A stretch of DNA of 64,000 bases from Hymenoscyphus infarciens (Eukaryota; Ascomycota; Leotiomycetes; Helotiales; Helotiaceae), in NCBI GenBank assembly GCA_001414345.1, contig LLCB01000008.1:62001-126000 (forward strand), read 5' to 3'. This document shows positions 22,165-34,900 of the stretch, piece by piece. The position numbers were made by a program, and so were the translations under genes. Numbering within the stretch: the stretch's first letter is position 1; every line of letters starts with the position of its first letter. The notes beneath the pieces are model-generated. The model was not told the DNA's origin and searched no databases. It worked only from the letters and a program-made list of their open reading frames with translations.

Positions 22165-23414
22165 TGCTGCCCAGCCATTTTCATTTGTCGAGACTTGCTT
22201 ATTTCTTTTGTTCTTGGCCCCATCGATAATTATTCTTCATTGGAATTCTTTGCATTCGCTTAGATGCCTTTTTGAAACATATCATAGTTGGATATATTAC
22301 AAATAACCACTTTCTACTTCTCATGATCTTGTCTACATCGTTTTACTACTATGGTGGGTTGAGTTATGTAAGAAAAGCAGATGTCTTAATCAATCGTGTT
22401 TTTGAAAGAGGTACCTTAAGATCCTCCGATCTAAGACTTAAGATTTCCAGCTCCTCTTCTAGTTCATGAAGGTAAATGGCTGCGAATACTCAACATTACT
22501 TTGAACTTTATGACGAGGAACGACAGTTTCTACAGTGTAGTACGCTACCTTCTTTTGCACTCTTTTCACTTCTTCTAAGACGAGCTATGGTTACCTAGGT
22601 ACTCTTCCTCTCAAAGGCAAGCTCGTGACGACTTCATTTTACCACAATTTCCGGATTTATACTTTCGATTCTATTAGAGTCAGAACAACGAGATTAATTA
22701 TTCTAAAGAGGAAGTTCTCTAATATCTCGAACCTCCTCAGATAACCATTCTTTAAGAGGGCTGGGGGTTGGGTCTAACTCTTTGGGAGCAAGTATTGAGT
22801 GAGCCACCAGTAAGCTACGAGTAAGCTGCAAGTAAGCTAGTGGTATGGACGTAGGCGTATCAGCCACTCACGTGTTATTTACCCCTCTATTCCCTCTTTT
22901 GGCGTGAAATGCGTTCTTCGTCACATGGGGGATTTCTTGGTTGGGGGTAAAAACCTGAGATTTAGGGGATGCCTTTTAAGTTATTCTTCCAGGAAGAGGA
23001 AGGTACTTCTGCATTGCCGCTTTCATCGTCTATGGGGTGATAAAGCAAGCGTTGTGCACTCTATAAAAAAGATATCCTCTTCTTTTGGATCAACCAGAAG
23101 TCCCTAGTGGTTCGACGTAGAATCTCCACGTATTTATACTACTTGAATGAGATTCCTCCTACAATCTACGAAGCTTTGCTAATCCCGTGCAGAGCTTTGC
23201 AACGAGCATCACTACGTGGTCGCGTAGCTTTGCATCGAGTGATCATAGCTATAAGGCGATCTTCACAGAGAGACATCGTACCTCTTTGAACTTTGGAGGC
23301 CTCGATTACTTTGTAACTGAATCCACGTACCTGATTCCTGAATAATATTACAGGCTAGGGAAAGGAAAGCAGGTGTCTCCCTCGCTGTATAAAGTCATTA
23401 TCTGACTTTGGTTT

Positions 23415-23422
23415 AGACTATC
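23415..23422. repeat. left 8-bp target duplication of the hAT-like element
   Basis: AGACTATC here and GGACTATC at 45732-45739, seven of eight bases identical, immediately outside the CAGTG ends. Confidence 0.6.
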
Positions 23423-24086
23423 CAGTGTAGGGAATACGTATAGTTTTTAAAGAACTAACTGTACTAACTTGCTATATAGTTAGTTTTTAGGAAATTTTAC
23501 TTAGTTTTGAATTACTTGTGTAAAACTGCAGTTAGTACAGTTTTATATAGTAAAACTACGTAGTTTTATAAACTAAGTAGCTTTTAAATATTATATAATA
23601 TTATATAATAATATATAATAATATATTAAACTTTTATAGTTTTAGCAAGACTATAAGTCTAGAAAAGAGGTAAACTAGGCTCTTTTAAGTAAGATTATTT
23701 TTTCTAGCCTTTCTATTAGCTAGGCTCTTACTTATAATAGCACGAAATATATATAACTATAGTAGAGGTATATAGGAGTGCGTATGGAAGAATGACGTAT
23801 ATAGATACTAGGCACTGATATAGAAGAAAACAATAACTATCCTTCTTCTATACTAAGTATAAACATCTATATATAAGAGGTTAGAGACTACTAAGTTCTA
23901 AAAAGAATAATAACCGAGTCTTTTCTAATATAGCTACTAAAATAATAAGGGCTTTAAAGCTAAATATATAAGACCTTAAAACAAAATATATAATATCTAA
24001 TTCTTACTCTCTTTAGTACCTTCTATCTAATAAGTTATAGAAGCATCGATAGTTATAGAGGTATTAGTAGTTCTATAAATACCGAC

Positions 24087-24449
24087 TATAATAGTATGAA
24101 ATATATACTATAGGAGAAGAGGTATATGGGAGTACGTTCGAGACTAAATAACGTGAGTAGATACTAGGCTCTAATATAGAAGAAAAGGAAAAACTATCCT
24201 TCTTCTACACTGAGTATAAACATCTATATATAAGAGGTTAGGGACTACTAAGTCCTAATAAGAATAATATCTAAGTCCTTTCTAATATAGCTACTAAAAT
24301 AATAAGAGCTTTAAAGCTAAATATATAAGACCTTAAAGCGAAACATATAACATCTGATCCTTACTCTCTTTAGCCTCTTCTATCTTATAAGTCGTAGGAG
24401 TATCGGCAGTTTTACGAATGCCGATAATTCAGGATAGCGTGCTATTACA
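24087..24449 (-). repeat. 3' LTR of element 1
   Basis: 363 bp, same length as 31529-31891 and related to 44832-45209 and 62767-63132. Minus-strand start TGTAATAGCACGC keeps its original TG. Confidence 0.85.
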
Positions 24450-25027
24450 TCCCCCCTCCTTTAAAAAGACTCGTCCCGAGTCTTCGGTTATTGATTAGTA
24501 TGGTATTAGGTTAACTAGAGCATTGTTTACGTAATTATTGTAAAGAATGTGACTTATCTGCTATTATAGTGTCTAGTGGTCGGGGTAGGGTTGGTGGCTA
24601 GTAGTATTATTATTTTAAGGGATAATCGTTCTTTATTTGCTATTATATACTATATAATAATAGATATAAATAGAAGAGAGGCTAATTATTAGCTATTAGA
24701 TAGAAAGTAGTATACTACTATAGAGTTGTTATGTTCTTACTATTATTATATATTATAATAGTAATTATTAAGCGATAAATAATAATTATAAAGCGATAGC
24801 TATTATTATAAGTAGTATATTAGTAGGCGACTTTTCTCTGATTCTAACTTCTCTTCTTCTTTTCTTTTTATCTAAAATAATATATAGTAAGAATACCTTC
24901 TAATTAGGTATATCCTTATATACTAACTTTTATCCTAGAATATATATATATATTATATATACATATATAAAAGTAAGTCTTTCTCTCCTTTATTGGGCCT
25001 AGTTTAGAGCTAATCTAATATAGTAAA

Positions 25028-25750
25028 ATGCCTCTCCTATGTCCTCCTAGTACGCTTCTAGCTACCTACTAAGTCTGCTGCGTTTAGTGTCTTTAGGTAA
25101 AATCTTGGAATAGAGATTACGTATATACTTTTAAGAAGCTAAAGTCGAAGAAGTGTAGATACTACGTAGAGTAGAATACTGTATATATCCTGGTGAGTTT
25201 TATCTTAAATATATACTGAATCTATTCTGACTTAGGTAGTTACTATGGTTTGTAGAGAAGGAGTTTAGTAAGCTTAAGCTTAAGGAGGAGAAGGGGGCTA
25301 TTAAGAAGGCTACTAAGGCCTTAGATAAGGTGTTAGTCGTTACTAGTATAGAGGTACTAAAGAATGGTTTAGAGGTATAGTTCGTACTCCTAGAGGAGAC
25401 TCGGGCGCTTCGCGCTAAGGTTGTTATAAGTACCCCTTGTTTCTTAGAGGGGTTTTGGTTACTAATATTCAATAGTCCTTACGCTGTGCTATAGAGGGTG
25501 GGACCTCTGTCTAAACCCAGGTTCAGGTTCTCTTTAAGGCCTACCTAAAGAGTTTGTAGGCGTCCCCTTCTAAGCTAGTTATAGGAGGTCGCCAAGGTAA
25601 GAAGCGTGCTTATAAGGAGGAGGTAGAGGAAGAGCCGGTTTAGGCTTCTTACGCTTAGGAGGGTGAGGAGGAGGATGATGAGTTAGAGGAAGGAGAGGCT
25701 TCGGCCTAGGAAGGGTTGGTAGGCCCTGTTTTAGTAGTAACTCGGTCTTA
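25028..25750 (+). pseudogene. plus-strand ORF remnant inside element 1, between pol and 3' LTR
   Basis: Opposite to gag-pol, an ATG at 25028 opens a frame that reads as protein if TAG/TAA are taken as RIP-altered Gln codons. It has a basic Cys-containing stretch (KKLKSKKCRYY), then near 25195-25240 a possible intron (GTGAGT..CTTAG) or frame change. A long Lys/Glu/Ala-rich, coiled-coil-like part follows (EEKGAIKKATKALDKVL; LLEETRALRAKV), and then an acidic tail near 25600-25700 (EGEEEDDELEEGEAS). The same region exists in element 2 (about 32500-33230), so it is part of the family and not a chance frame. I cannot name it; a Cys-rich coiled-coil accessory protein is inference. Confidence 0.4.
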
Positions 25751-25899
25751 GTTCTTTACTTTACTGATTTTAAACATTTCTACTAGTTAGTATTTTGTCT
25801 TAGGTTTTTATTATAAGTTCCTTATTAAGGGTGACTAGAATTAGAGGGTATTAATAGAGTTTTATAAATTAACTCTTTTACTTAATTCTTATCTAATTC

Positions 25900-28800
25900 C
25901 TATATATTAATCTATTTAGAGAGGAGTTAGAGTAGTTCTGGCTATTCTAGATATTTGGTATAAAAGTCTCTTAGACGATATAGTAAACCCTGAAAATTGT
26001 CTATAGGATACTAAGTAGGATCTGAATTATATCTGACCTATTTTATCTAGTACTATAGCTGTCTTTTGAAAAGTCTACTACTAAGTATTTCTTAAACCTC
26101 TTATTCTTATATACTTTAAATAATGTCTAGTAGGGGCTCTAGAGTCTCTTATCCTAGTAGAGGGGTATTCAGATCCTTTAAAAGTATATTAGAGGCGAAA
26201 ATATTATAAATTAATAATCCTTCTAGAAGTTTCAGCTTATAGGAGTATCTTATACGATCTAGTATTTTAAAAGGTCCTATCTACTATTTAGTGAGCTTTT
26301 AGCTAAGACGATTTGTCTTAAGATTCTTAGTAGATAAGTAGACTTTGTCTCTAACGTTCTAGTTAATAGCTCTTTAGTATTGATTTATACTATCCTCTAT
26401 CCTTTTCTAGGCCTTGCTTATATTATCTTTTACTATCTCTTAAGTAGAGTGTATACGTTGGGCTACTTTTACTACTTTATCGTAGTTAAGACGTTCTTGA
26501 GGAATAAACGTCTTTGGTGTATTCTAGTTCTATAAAGTCCTTAGGTCGAGTCTAAACTTAAGCCGATAAGGGGTTATACTAATAGATAAGTGTAGAAGTG
26601 TTATTTATACTCTGTCTATTAGAGGGATTAATTCGCTCTAGTTGTCTTAGTAGTAGCTTATAAAGGGCCTTAGTCTCTGATCGATATATCGGTTTATTAT
26701 CTCTGTCTATCTATCTGTTTGTTTATAGTAGGCGGTACTAAGCTTAAGCTTGACACTGATTATTCGACAAAATTTAGTCTAAAATAATAATATAAATTAA
26801 GGTTCTTAATTAGACGTAATCGATTCGGGGCAGTGACTAAAACAGTAAATCTATTAAATAAAGAGTTTAGCTAGGCCTTTAGCGTCTATAGTCGAGTAGT
26901 AAGGTATTAACACCGAATCCTTTCTGAGTTGGTTAATAAACACTAGTATAGCGTCGAATCTATGTTTATCTTTTAGAAATGATTTAAAATCTATATACAA
27001 ATGTTATATAGGATAGTTGGGTACTAGAAGGGGGTGAAGAAAGCCTTACTACTTAGTCTATCGAGGATAAGAGTATCTATAGGCTTAATAATTCGCTACG
27101 TACCTCTTATAGTCTGAACCTAGTCCGACCTAGTAGTAGTGTTGTGCTAATAACTGGTATATCTTTTTCGTACTTAGATAAGTACTAGATACTTGGTTGT
27201 AGACTTCTTGGATTAGCTTTATATATAGTTTAGTGTTCCTTTGAACGTAAAGTCGATTCTTAAAGAGGAGTAAATTGTCTGGTGAGATAGAGTATCTGTC
27301 TAGAAGTTTATGACGTTCTTTCTAAAAGGAGCGTAGGTTGTCTTCTTTCAACTTCTAAATCGTGTCTGAACTTGACTCTAGAATAATATCTATTATATTA
27401 AGGGATATAGACTGTTCTTATAAAAAGATCTAAGCAAGTTCGGCGTTGATTCGGGGGTCTAACCGATTAGGTCCTAAGAGGGTACGCGAGCGGCTATCTA
27501 ATTTGGCTCGATTATAGGTTTTTAGGTCTTATTTACGTCGGGTTAATATGTCTGCTTTTTAGTTGCTCTTCCTAGACGTAAATCGGATCTGAAAGTTAAA
27601 GTCTAATAAAAACTCTATCTATTAGACTTGCTTAGCTATGAGTAGCTTAGTTGTTATGAAGTATTCTAATAATCTATAGTCTGAATATACGTCGATACGC
27701 TTCTAATACGACATAAGTTTAGGGCGCCATTTCTTAAAAGCTTCTACGATAGTAGACAGTTCTTTGTTATAGATCTCCTAGTTCGATTCGTAGCTAACTA
27801 GGACGTGTAAGTAGAACCTAATAGAGTACTAAAGGCTATTATGTTATTATAAGAAAACACCTGCTATTACTCCTTCTGAGGAGTCTATTTCTACCTTTAT
27901 ATTATAATCGGGGTTAAAGTGGTGTAAGGTTTATATAGTAAGTAGTCTAGTCCTTAGTGCTTTAAAGGCTTTATCGTATTTAGGTGTTCATAGAAAAGGC
28001 TCCGAAGGGCGTGTTATTGTAGTTAGGGGTTTAGCGATTTTAGCGTAACCTTCGATGAATTATCTATAAAATCCCGTAAACCCTAGGTAAGACTTCACAC
28101 CTGTTATAGTAGTAGGTCGGACCTAGTTCTGTAGAGGTTCTACTTTTTTAGAGTTAACTTCGAGTCTCTTTGTAGTTAAGATAAATCCTAAGTATTTAAC
28201 TCTAGTAATACTAAATTCGCTTTTCTTAATATCTACTTAGAGTCCTACTTCTTGGAGCTGACTTAGAACCTTCTTAACTTGTTCCTTATATTCTTTAATA
28301 GTGTCTAAATAAATTAAAATGTCGTCTAAGTAGGCGATATAGAAGTCGTCTAGATAATCGATTAAGACGTCGTTTATATAACGTTGATAGGTAGCGGGGC
28401 TGTTATAGAGTCTAAAAGGAAAGACCTTATATTTATATATGCTATACCTTGTTTTAAACGTGGTTATCTCTTCTAAGACGGGGTCTATCTAGATATAATA
28501 GAAAGCTTGTCTTATATCTAACTTAGTAAAGATTTTAGCTGTCCTTATTCTTAAAAGGAGCTTATCGATTTAAGAGATTGAGTAGGGATTGTTTTAGGTT
28601 AGAGCGTTAAGCTTTCTATAATCGATATAGAACCGTAGCTTATTACTATTAGCTTTTTTGACGAAGAGTACTAGAGAGGCGAAAGAGCTATTACTATTAA
28701 TAATAAACCTCTTGTCTAGGTTCTCTATAAGATACTTCTTCGTGGCTTTGAGCTCTGCGGTTGACTGTCGATATAGAGGCGAAAAGGAGTTGAGAAGTAG

Positions 28801-31200
28801 TTTATTTAAAGTAATCTTATAGTCGTATTCGTGGTGAGGAGGGAGCTTATTAGAAGCTACTTTCGAGAACACGTCTTTATAGGAAGAATAACATTTCGGG
28901 AGTCGGGCCTATATTAGGGCTCTTATATCATCGTCGTCTTAAAGGGGGGCTGACTTTTCGTCGATGATCCGATCTAGCTTATAGATGCTAGTTATGTAAA
29001 ATTCCGAGTTAGGTTGTTTTATGTTAAAGTGTATAGCGTTAGCGCTTATTTTACTAATAAAAGAGTATAGAGTCTAGTTTTTCGAAACTATACTAGTAGT
29101 TCGAAGGGGCTTTAGACTAGAGTTAGAGGTTGAAATTTTAGGAGGAGTTGTTGTCGTAGGCGGGAGTGATAGCTCGGCTATATTTATAAGTCTACCCTTT
29201 TCACGTCTTTCTTATTACTAGATAGCGTACTCTCTCTGATTTGTATTTGACTAGTGATTTAAAAAGGGTTTCTAGTTCTAGCCAGAAAGTGGAAGTAAGA
29301 TCTTCTTACTGAAGTAGAGAGTCGGAGGGTAATCGGCTAGCTAAGTGATCTAGCTCTTTGAGAGGTCGAGGAGGATTTTAAAGTAGTTCAACCACTTGTT
29401 GCTAATAATTAGGTCTTACTGTCTAAGGTCTAGGACAATAAAGGGATAGTTAAGGATATAACGTTTATTAATATTTAGATGTAGTTGTATATACTACGTT
29501 GCCTAGCTTTTAGTGCTGTTATTATATCTACGAACAGACACCGTATATAGTAATCTCTAAATCTTTAAACCTATTGTCTTAGATAAGTGTAGAGCTAGAG
29601 ACTAATTCAGAAATAGGTACCCGTTTACTCCTATATCTACTAAAGCTTGTAATTTAATACCGCATCCCTGTATACTAAGAGTAGTATTTATAAGGAACTG
29701 TTTTCCTCCTATAAGCTTAGAAAGATCGAGTCTAGTTAGGTTATAATTACGTAGGCCTAGGAAGGAATTTTTACCTAGGCCTCTTCGTTTTCCTCCTAAC
29801 TCGGCTCAGAGTCGGAGTACTCTTTAGAAGGTTATTCTTCTTTATATTAATTATCTATTTCGTTAATACTAGGAAGATTAGAGTAATTAGGTTTAAAATA
29901 CTTAGGCTTGCTATAATAGTAACACTTTGTACTAGTAGAGACTTAGTCTATTAACGTAGTCTTTGATTTTTCGCTAATAGAAAATAGTCTAAGAGTTTAT
30001 AAAATCTTTTAAGATATAGGATTAAGTCTACGTAAGAGTAGAGAGGGTTTTAGAGTTAAGCTAGGTAAGGATCGAAAAGTACTTATCTTTTTAAATAACG
30101 AGGTTATACTAATTAGTTTAGCTATAGTACTAGTTATAGACAACTCTGTATTTTAGCGCTTCTTCTTATCTAGGGCTAAAAGACATACTACTATCTTGTT
30201 AAAATTGTAATTCTAATCTCTCTTAGCTATAGTAGAGCTGCCTTAAAGCTGTAGCGTAATCTTGTTCTATATCTGGTAGAATCTTTCTAACTCTAGTATT
30301 CCCCTAAGTATAGCTATACTTAAGAAGCGTACTCTGAAATCTGAAAAGGTTTCTCCTACGTAACCCTTTCCATCTATTTATAAGACTTAAAATTCGTTCT
30401 AAGTATCCTCTTTCTTGTAACCGGTTAAAAAGTAGGAATTAAGAAGTTCGATCATATCTTATTAATCTTTAAAAGCTATATTACCTATATCTAACTTGTA
30501 TTAGAGCTCTAAGTAGTTCTTAGCAAGTTTCGTAGTCGTCCCTTAGATAAGGGCTTTACGAGTTTTAAGTATATAGTAATAGTCGGCGTTTACTTAGAGT
30601 CTATTACGTATAGATATCTTTTATTACTTATAAGTAGATAAAGTACTATTATCTAAAGGTTTAATTTTCTCTGTAATTTTACTTTTAGCAGGTTATTAGG
30701 TTCTTAGTAAGGTTTTAGCTTATAACTATAGAGTGGATCGTTATAAAGGAAGAATATTAGAGGTTAAGTTTCGTATCTAAAGATGGTCTAGTATAATAGG
30801 AGGGTATAAAGGAGGAGTTTAATTATTTCCTAGTAAGTGTCTACTAATCTATTATACTAAATCTGCTAATTAGGCGATTTAGTCATCTTACTACTGAATT
30901 CTTTTATCTTTTTCTTAGTTCTTAGCCTCTATAGCCTAAATCACTCCCTATATCTTATCTATATTAGAGAAGTCTTAGTTATCTCTCTAGCTTCTAGGAG
31001 TAACCCCTTTGCCTTTATTACTCTAGGACTTTTTATTCTTTAGTAAGCGGTGTTGAGTCAGGGACCTTTCTATAGGTGCTTGACTTTGTTCTCTAAGAGG
31101 GGGCTCTACGCTTTAAAGCGGAGCTTAGAAAGGACCTAGGGTCGCTCCTAAGTCTAATATATTAAATGTTAAAAAGGGGGGTTAAAAAGGAGGCGATTTA
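25900..31200 (-). pseudogene. gag-pol remnant of element 1
   Basis: Ty3/Gypsy order on the minus strand. A zinc-knuckle remnant lies near 29880-29930 (first Cys kept, others altered), and an aspartic protease site (former DTGA) near 29620-29645. Reverse transcriptase starts in a 92-codon open piece at 28594-28872 (VLFVKKANSNKLRFYIDYRK), with YLDD near 28321-28340. RNase H is about 27530-27900. Integrase is about 26300-27150, with the central Asp (IDFKSFP) and the Glu region (TDRQIEIINQY). A chromodomain-like end lies about 25950-26100, which places the element among chromoviruses. Dozens of in-frame stops make it non-functional. Confidence 0.8.
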
Positions 31201-31528
31201 GGAGTTTTCTAGATAACTGTTTATATTATTAACTATCTGAATTGTATATAGTAATCCCTATACTAAGAGGGTTATTAGGATTCTCAGGAATACTTAGCGT
31301 ATTTCAATCCCTTAACGTGTAAGATACGATTTTTACTAGCTATTTATATAGACACTAAACCCTAGTATTACTAGCCGTCTAGGAGATCTCTAGAATCCCG
31401 GCTATTTGAGGATGTGTCGTTATGGTCCGATTCTAGGCCGAATCGAAATCGAAATAAATAGAGCGATAACAAGCTCGAAAGAGATATTATAAAGGCTATT
31501 ACTAGCGAAGAAGAGTTTTTCCTTTTTA

Positions 31529-31891
31529 TATAATAGTATAAAATACACACTATAGGAGAAGAGGTATATAGGAGTGCGTTTAAGACTGAATAACGTAAGT
31601 AGATACTAGGCTCTAATATAAAAGAAAAGGAAAAACTATCCTTCTTCTACACTAAGTATAAATATCTATATATAAGAGGTTAGAGACTACTAAGTCTTAA
31701 TAAGAATAATATCTAAGTCCTTTCTAATATAGCTACTAAAATAATAAGAGCTTTGAAGCTAAATATATAAGACCTTAAAGCGAAATATGTAATATCTAAT
31801 CCTTACTCTCTTTAGCCTCTTCTATCTTATAAGTCGTAGGAGTATCAGTAGTTTTATAAATGCCGACAATTCAGGATAGCGTGCCATCACA
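31529..31891 (-). repeat. 5' LTR of element 1
   Basis: 363 bp; plus-strand end GTGCCATCACA gives the minus-strand start TGTGATGGCAC. Confidence 0.85.
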
Positions 31892-31920
31892 CCGACAATT
31901 TAAGATAGTATACTATTATA

Positions 31921-34900
31921 TCCTCTCTCTTTTAAAAAGACTTGTCCTAAGTCTTCGGTTATTAATCGGCATAGTATTAGGTCGACTAGAGCATTATTTA
32001 CGTATTTATTATAAAGAATATAACTTATCTACTATTATAGTATCTAGTAGTTAAAGTAGGGTTAGTAGTTAGTAGTATTATTATTTTAAAAGATAATCGT
32101 TCTTTATTTACTATTATATATTATATAATAATAGATATAAACAAAAAAGAGGCTAATTATTAGCTAATAAGTAAGAAGTAGTACGCTATTATAGAGTTAT
32201 TATATTCTTACTATTATTATATATTATAATAGTAATTATTAAGTAATAAATAATAATTATAAGTAATAGCTATTATTATAAGTAGTATATTAGTAGGCGA
32301 CTTTTCTCTAATTCTAACTTCTCTTCTTCTTTTCTTTTTATTTAAAATAATATATATATAATAAGAATACCTTCTAATTAAGTATATCCTTATATACTAA
32401 CTTTTATCTTAGAATATATATATATATTATATATATATATAAAAGTAAGTCTTTCTCTCCTTTATTAAGCCTAATTTAAGACTAATCTAATATAGTAAAA
32501 TACTTCTCCTATGTCCTCCTAGTATACTTCTAGCTACTTACTAAGTCTACTACGTTTAGTACCTTTAAGTAAAATCTTAGAATAAAGATTACGTCTATGC
32601 TTTTAAGAAGCTAAAGTTAAAGAAGTATAGTTACTACGTTAAGTAGAATACTATATATATTCTAGTAAGTTTAATTCTAAATATATACTAAATCTATTCT
32701 AACTTAGGTAGTTACTATAGTTTATAAGGAAAGAGTTTAATAAGCTTTAGCTTAAAGAGGAGAAGAGAGAGATTAAGAAGGCTACTAAGGCCTTAGATAA
32801 GGTATTAGTTATTACTAGTATAGAGGTACTAAAAAATAGTTTAGAGATATAGTTTATACTCTTAGAAGAGACTTAGGTGCTTTATACTAAGGTTACTATA
32901 AGTACCTCTTACTTATTAGAAGGGTTTTAGTTACTAATATTTAATAGTCCTTATACTATACTATAGAGAGTAGGACCTCTGTCTAAACCTAGGTTTAGAT
33001 CCTCTTTAAGGCCTACCTAAAGAGTTTATAGGCGTCCTCTCTAAAGCTGGTTATAAGAGGTCGCTAAGGTAAGAAGCGTCCTTATAAGAAGGAGGTAGTA
33101 GAGGAAGAGCCGATTTAGGCTTCTTACGCTTAAGTAAGTAGAGAGGAGGATAATAAGTTAGAGGAAGAAGAGGCTATAGCTTAAGAAGAGTTAGTAGGCT
33201 CTATTTTAGTAGTAACTTAGTCTTAGTTCTTTACTTTATTAACTTTAAATATTCTTACTAGTTAGTATTTTATCTTAGGTTTTTATTATAAGTTCCTTAT
33301 AAAGAGTAACTAGAATTAGAGAGTATTAATAGAGTTTATAAATTAACTCTTTTATCTAATTCTTATCTAATTCCTATATATTAAGCTATTTAGAGAGGTG
33401 TTAGAGTAGTCTTAGCTCTTCTAGATATTTAGTATAAAAGTCTTTTAGATAATATAGTAAACCTTAAAAATTATCTATAGAATACTAAGTAAGATCTAAA
33501 TCATATTTAACCTATTTTACTTAATATTATAGCTATCTTTTAAAAAGTCTACTACTAAGTATTTCTTATACCTTTTATTCTTATATACCTTTAATAATAT
33601 CTAGTAAGAGCTCTAGAGTCTCTTATCCTAGTAAAGAGGTGTTTAGATCCTTTAAAAGTATATTAGAGGCAAAAACATTATAAATTAATAAGCTTTTAAA
33701 AAGTTTTAGCTTATAGAAGTATCTTATACGTTCTAGTATTTTAAAAGGTCCTATCTACTATTTAATAAGCTTTTAGCTAAGATAATTTATCTTAAGATTC
33801 TTAGTAGATAAGTAGACTTTATCTTTAACATCCTAGTTAATAGCTCTTTAGTATTAGTTTATACTATCTTCTATCTTCTTTTAAGCCTTACTTATATTAT
33901 CTTTAGCTATTCCTTAAGTAGAGTATATATATTAAGCTACTTTTACTACCTTATTATAGTTAAGTTATTCTTAGAGAATAGAAGTTTTTAGCGTATTCTA
34001 GTTCTATAAAGTCTTCGAGTTAAGTCTAAACTTAAGCTAATAAGGGGTTATACTAATAGATAAGTATAAAAGTATTATTTATACTCTATCTATTAGAGGG
34101 ATTAATTCGCTCTAGTTATCTTAATAGTAGGTTATAAAGAGCCTTAGTCTCTAATTAATATATTAGTTTATTATCTCTATCTATCTATTTATCTATTTAT
34201 AGTAGATAGTACTAAGCTTAAGCTTAATACTAATTATTTAATAAAATTTAGTCTAAAATAATAATATAAATTAAAGTCTTTAATTAGATGTAATTAATTT
34301 AAGGTAATAGCTAAAATAGTAAATCTATTAAATAAAGAGTTTAGCTAGTCTTTTAATATCTATAGTTAAGTAATAGAGTATTAATACTAAATCCTTTCTA
34401 AGTTAGTTAATAAATACTAATATAGTATTAAATCTATATTTATCTTTTAAGAATAATTTAAAGTCTATATATAAATATTATATAGAATAGTTAAGTATAA
34501 GTAGAGGGTAAAGAAAGCTTTATTACTTAGTTTATTAAGAATAGGAATATTTATAAGCTTAATAATTCCTTATATACCTTCTATAGTTTAAAAACATTCT
34601 AGCTTAGTAGTAGTATTATACTAATAACTAGTATATCTTTTTTATACTTAGATAAGTACTAGATACTTAGTTATAGACTTCTTAGATTAGTTTTATATAG
34701 AGTTTAGTATTCCTTTAAATATAAAGTCGATCCTTAAAGAGTAGTAAATTATCTAATAAGAGGTAGTATCTATCTAGAAGTTTATAACGTTCTTTCTAAA
34801 AGAAGTATAGGTTATCTTCTTTTAACTTCTAAATTATATTTAAACTTATTCCTAGAATAATATCTAATTAAATTATATTAAGAGATATAGACTATTCTTA

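Larger units (their letters stand above)
22002..23422. other. gene-poor flank left of the transposon stack
   Basis: Two more copies of the short repeat occur (22045-22073 and 22129-22164). About 22805-22845 has three to four copies of a GTAAGCT-containing 10-11-bp word. Plus-strand frames at 22904-23107 and 23107-23289 are adjacent and might be one decayed frame, but show no domain. No gene is supported. Confidence 0.4.
24087..31891 (-). mobile_element. Gypsy chromovirus, element 1, 7805 bp, nested in the LTR of element 2
   Basis: Flanked by TSD CCGAC (24082-24086 and 31892-31896). Both LTRs are 363 bp: 24087-24449 (3' LTR) and 31529-31891 (5' LTR). The polypurine tract, complement of CCCCCCTCCTTTAAA, sits directly inside the 3' LTR at 24451-24465, fixing the minus orientation. 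It is full-length in layout but its frames are full of TAG/TAA stops at former CAG, CAA and TGG codons. It belongs to the same family as element 2 and has an LTR related to the one at 62767. Confidence 0.88.

Noticed and set aside
22904..23289. Transposase remnant left of the stack
   Set aside because: Two consecutive plus-strand frames look mildly protein-like, but no catalytic or DNA-binding motif could be found.
25200..25472. 90-codon minus-strand ORF inside element 1
   Set aside because: It is the reverse-strand shadow of the plus-strand coiled-coil frame; its Ser/Leu/Asn-rich composition is that of complemented Lys/Glu codons.
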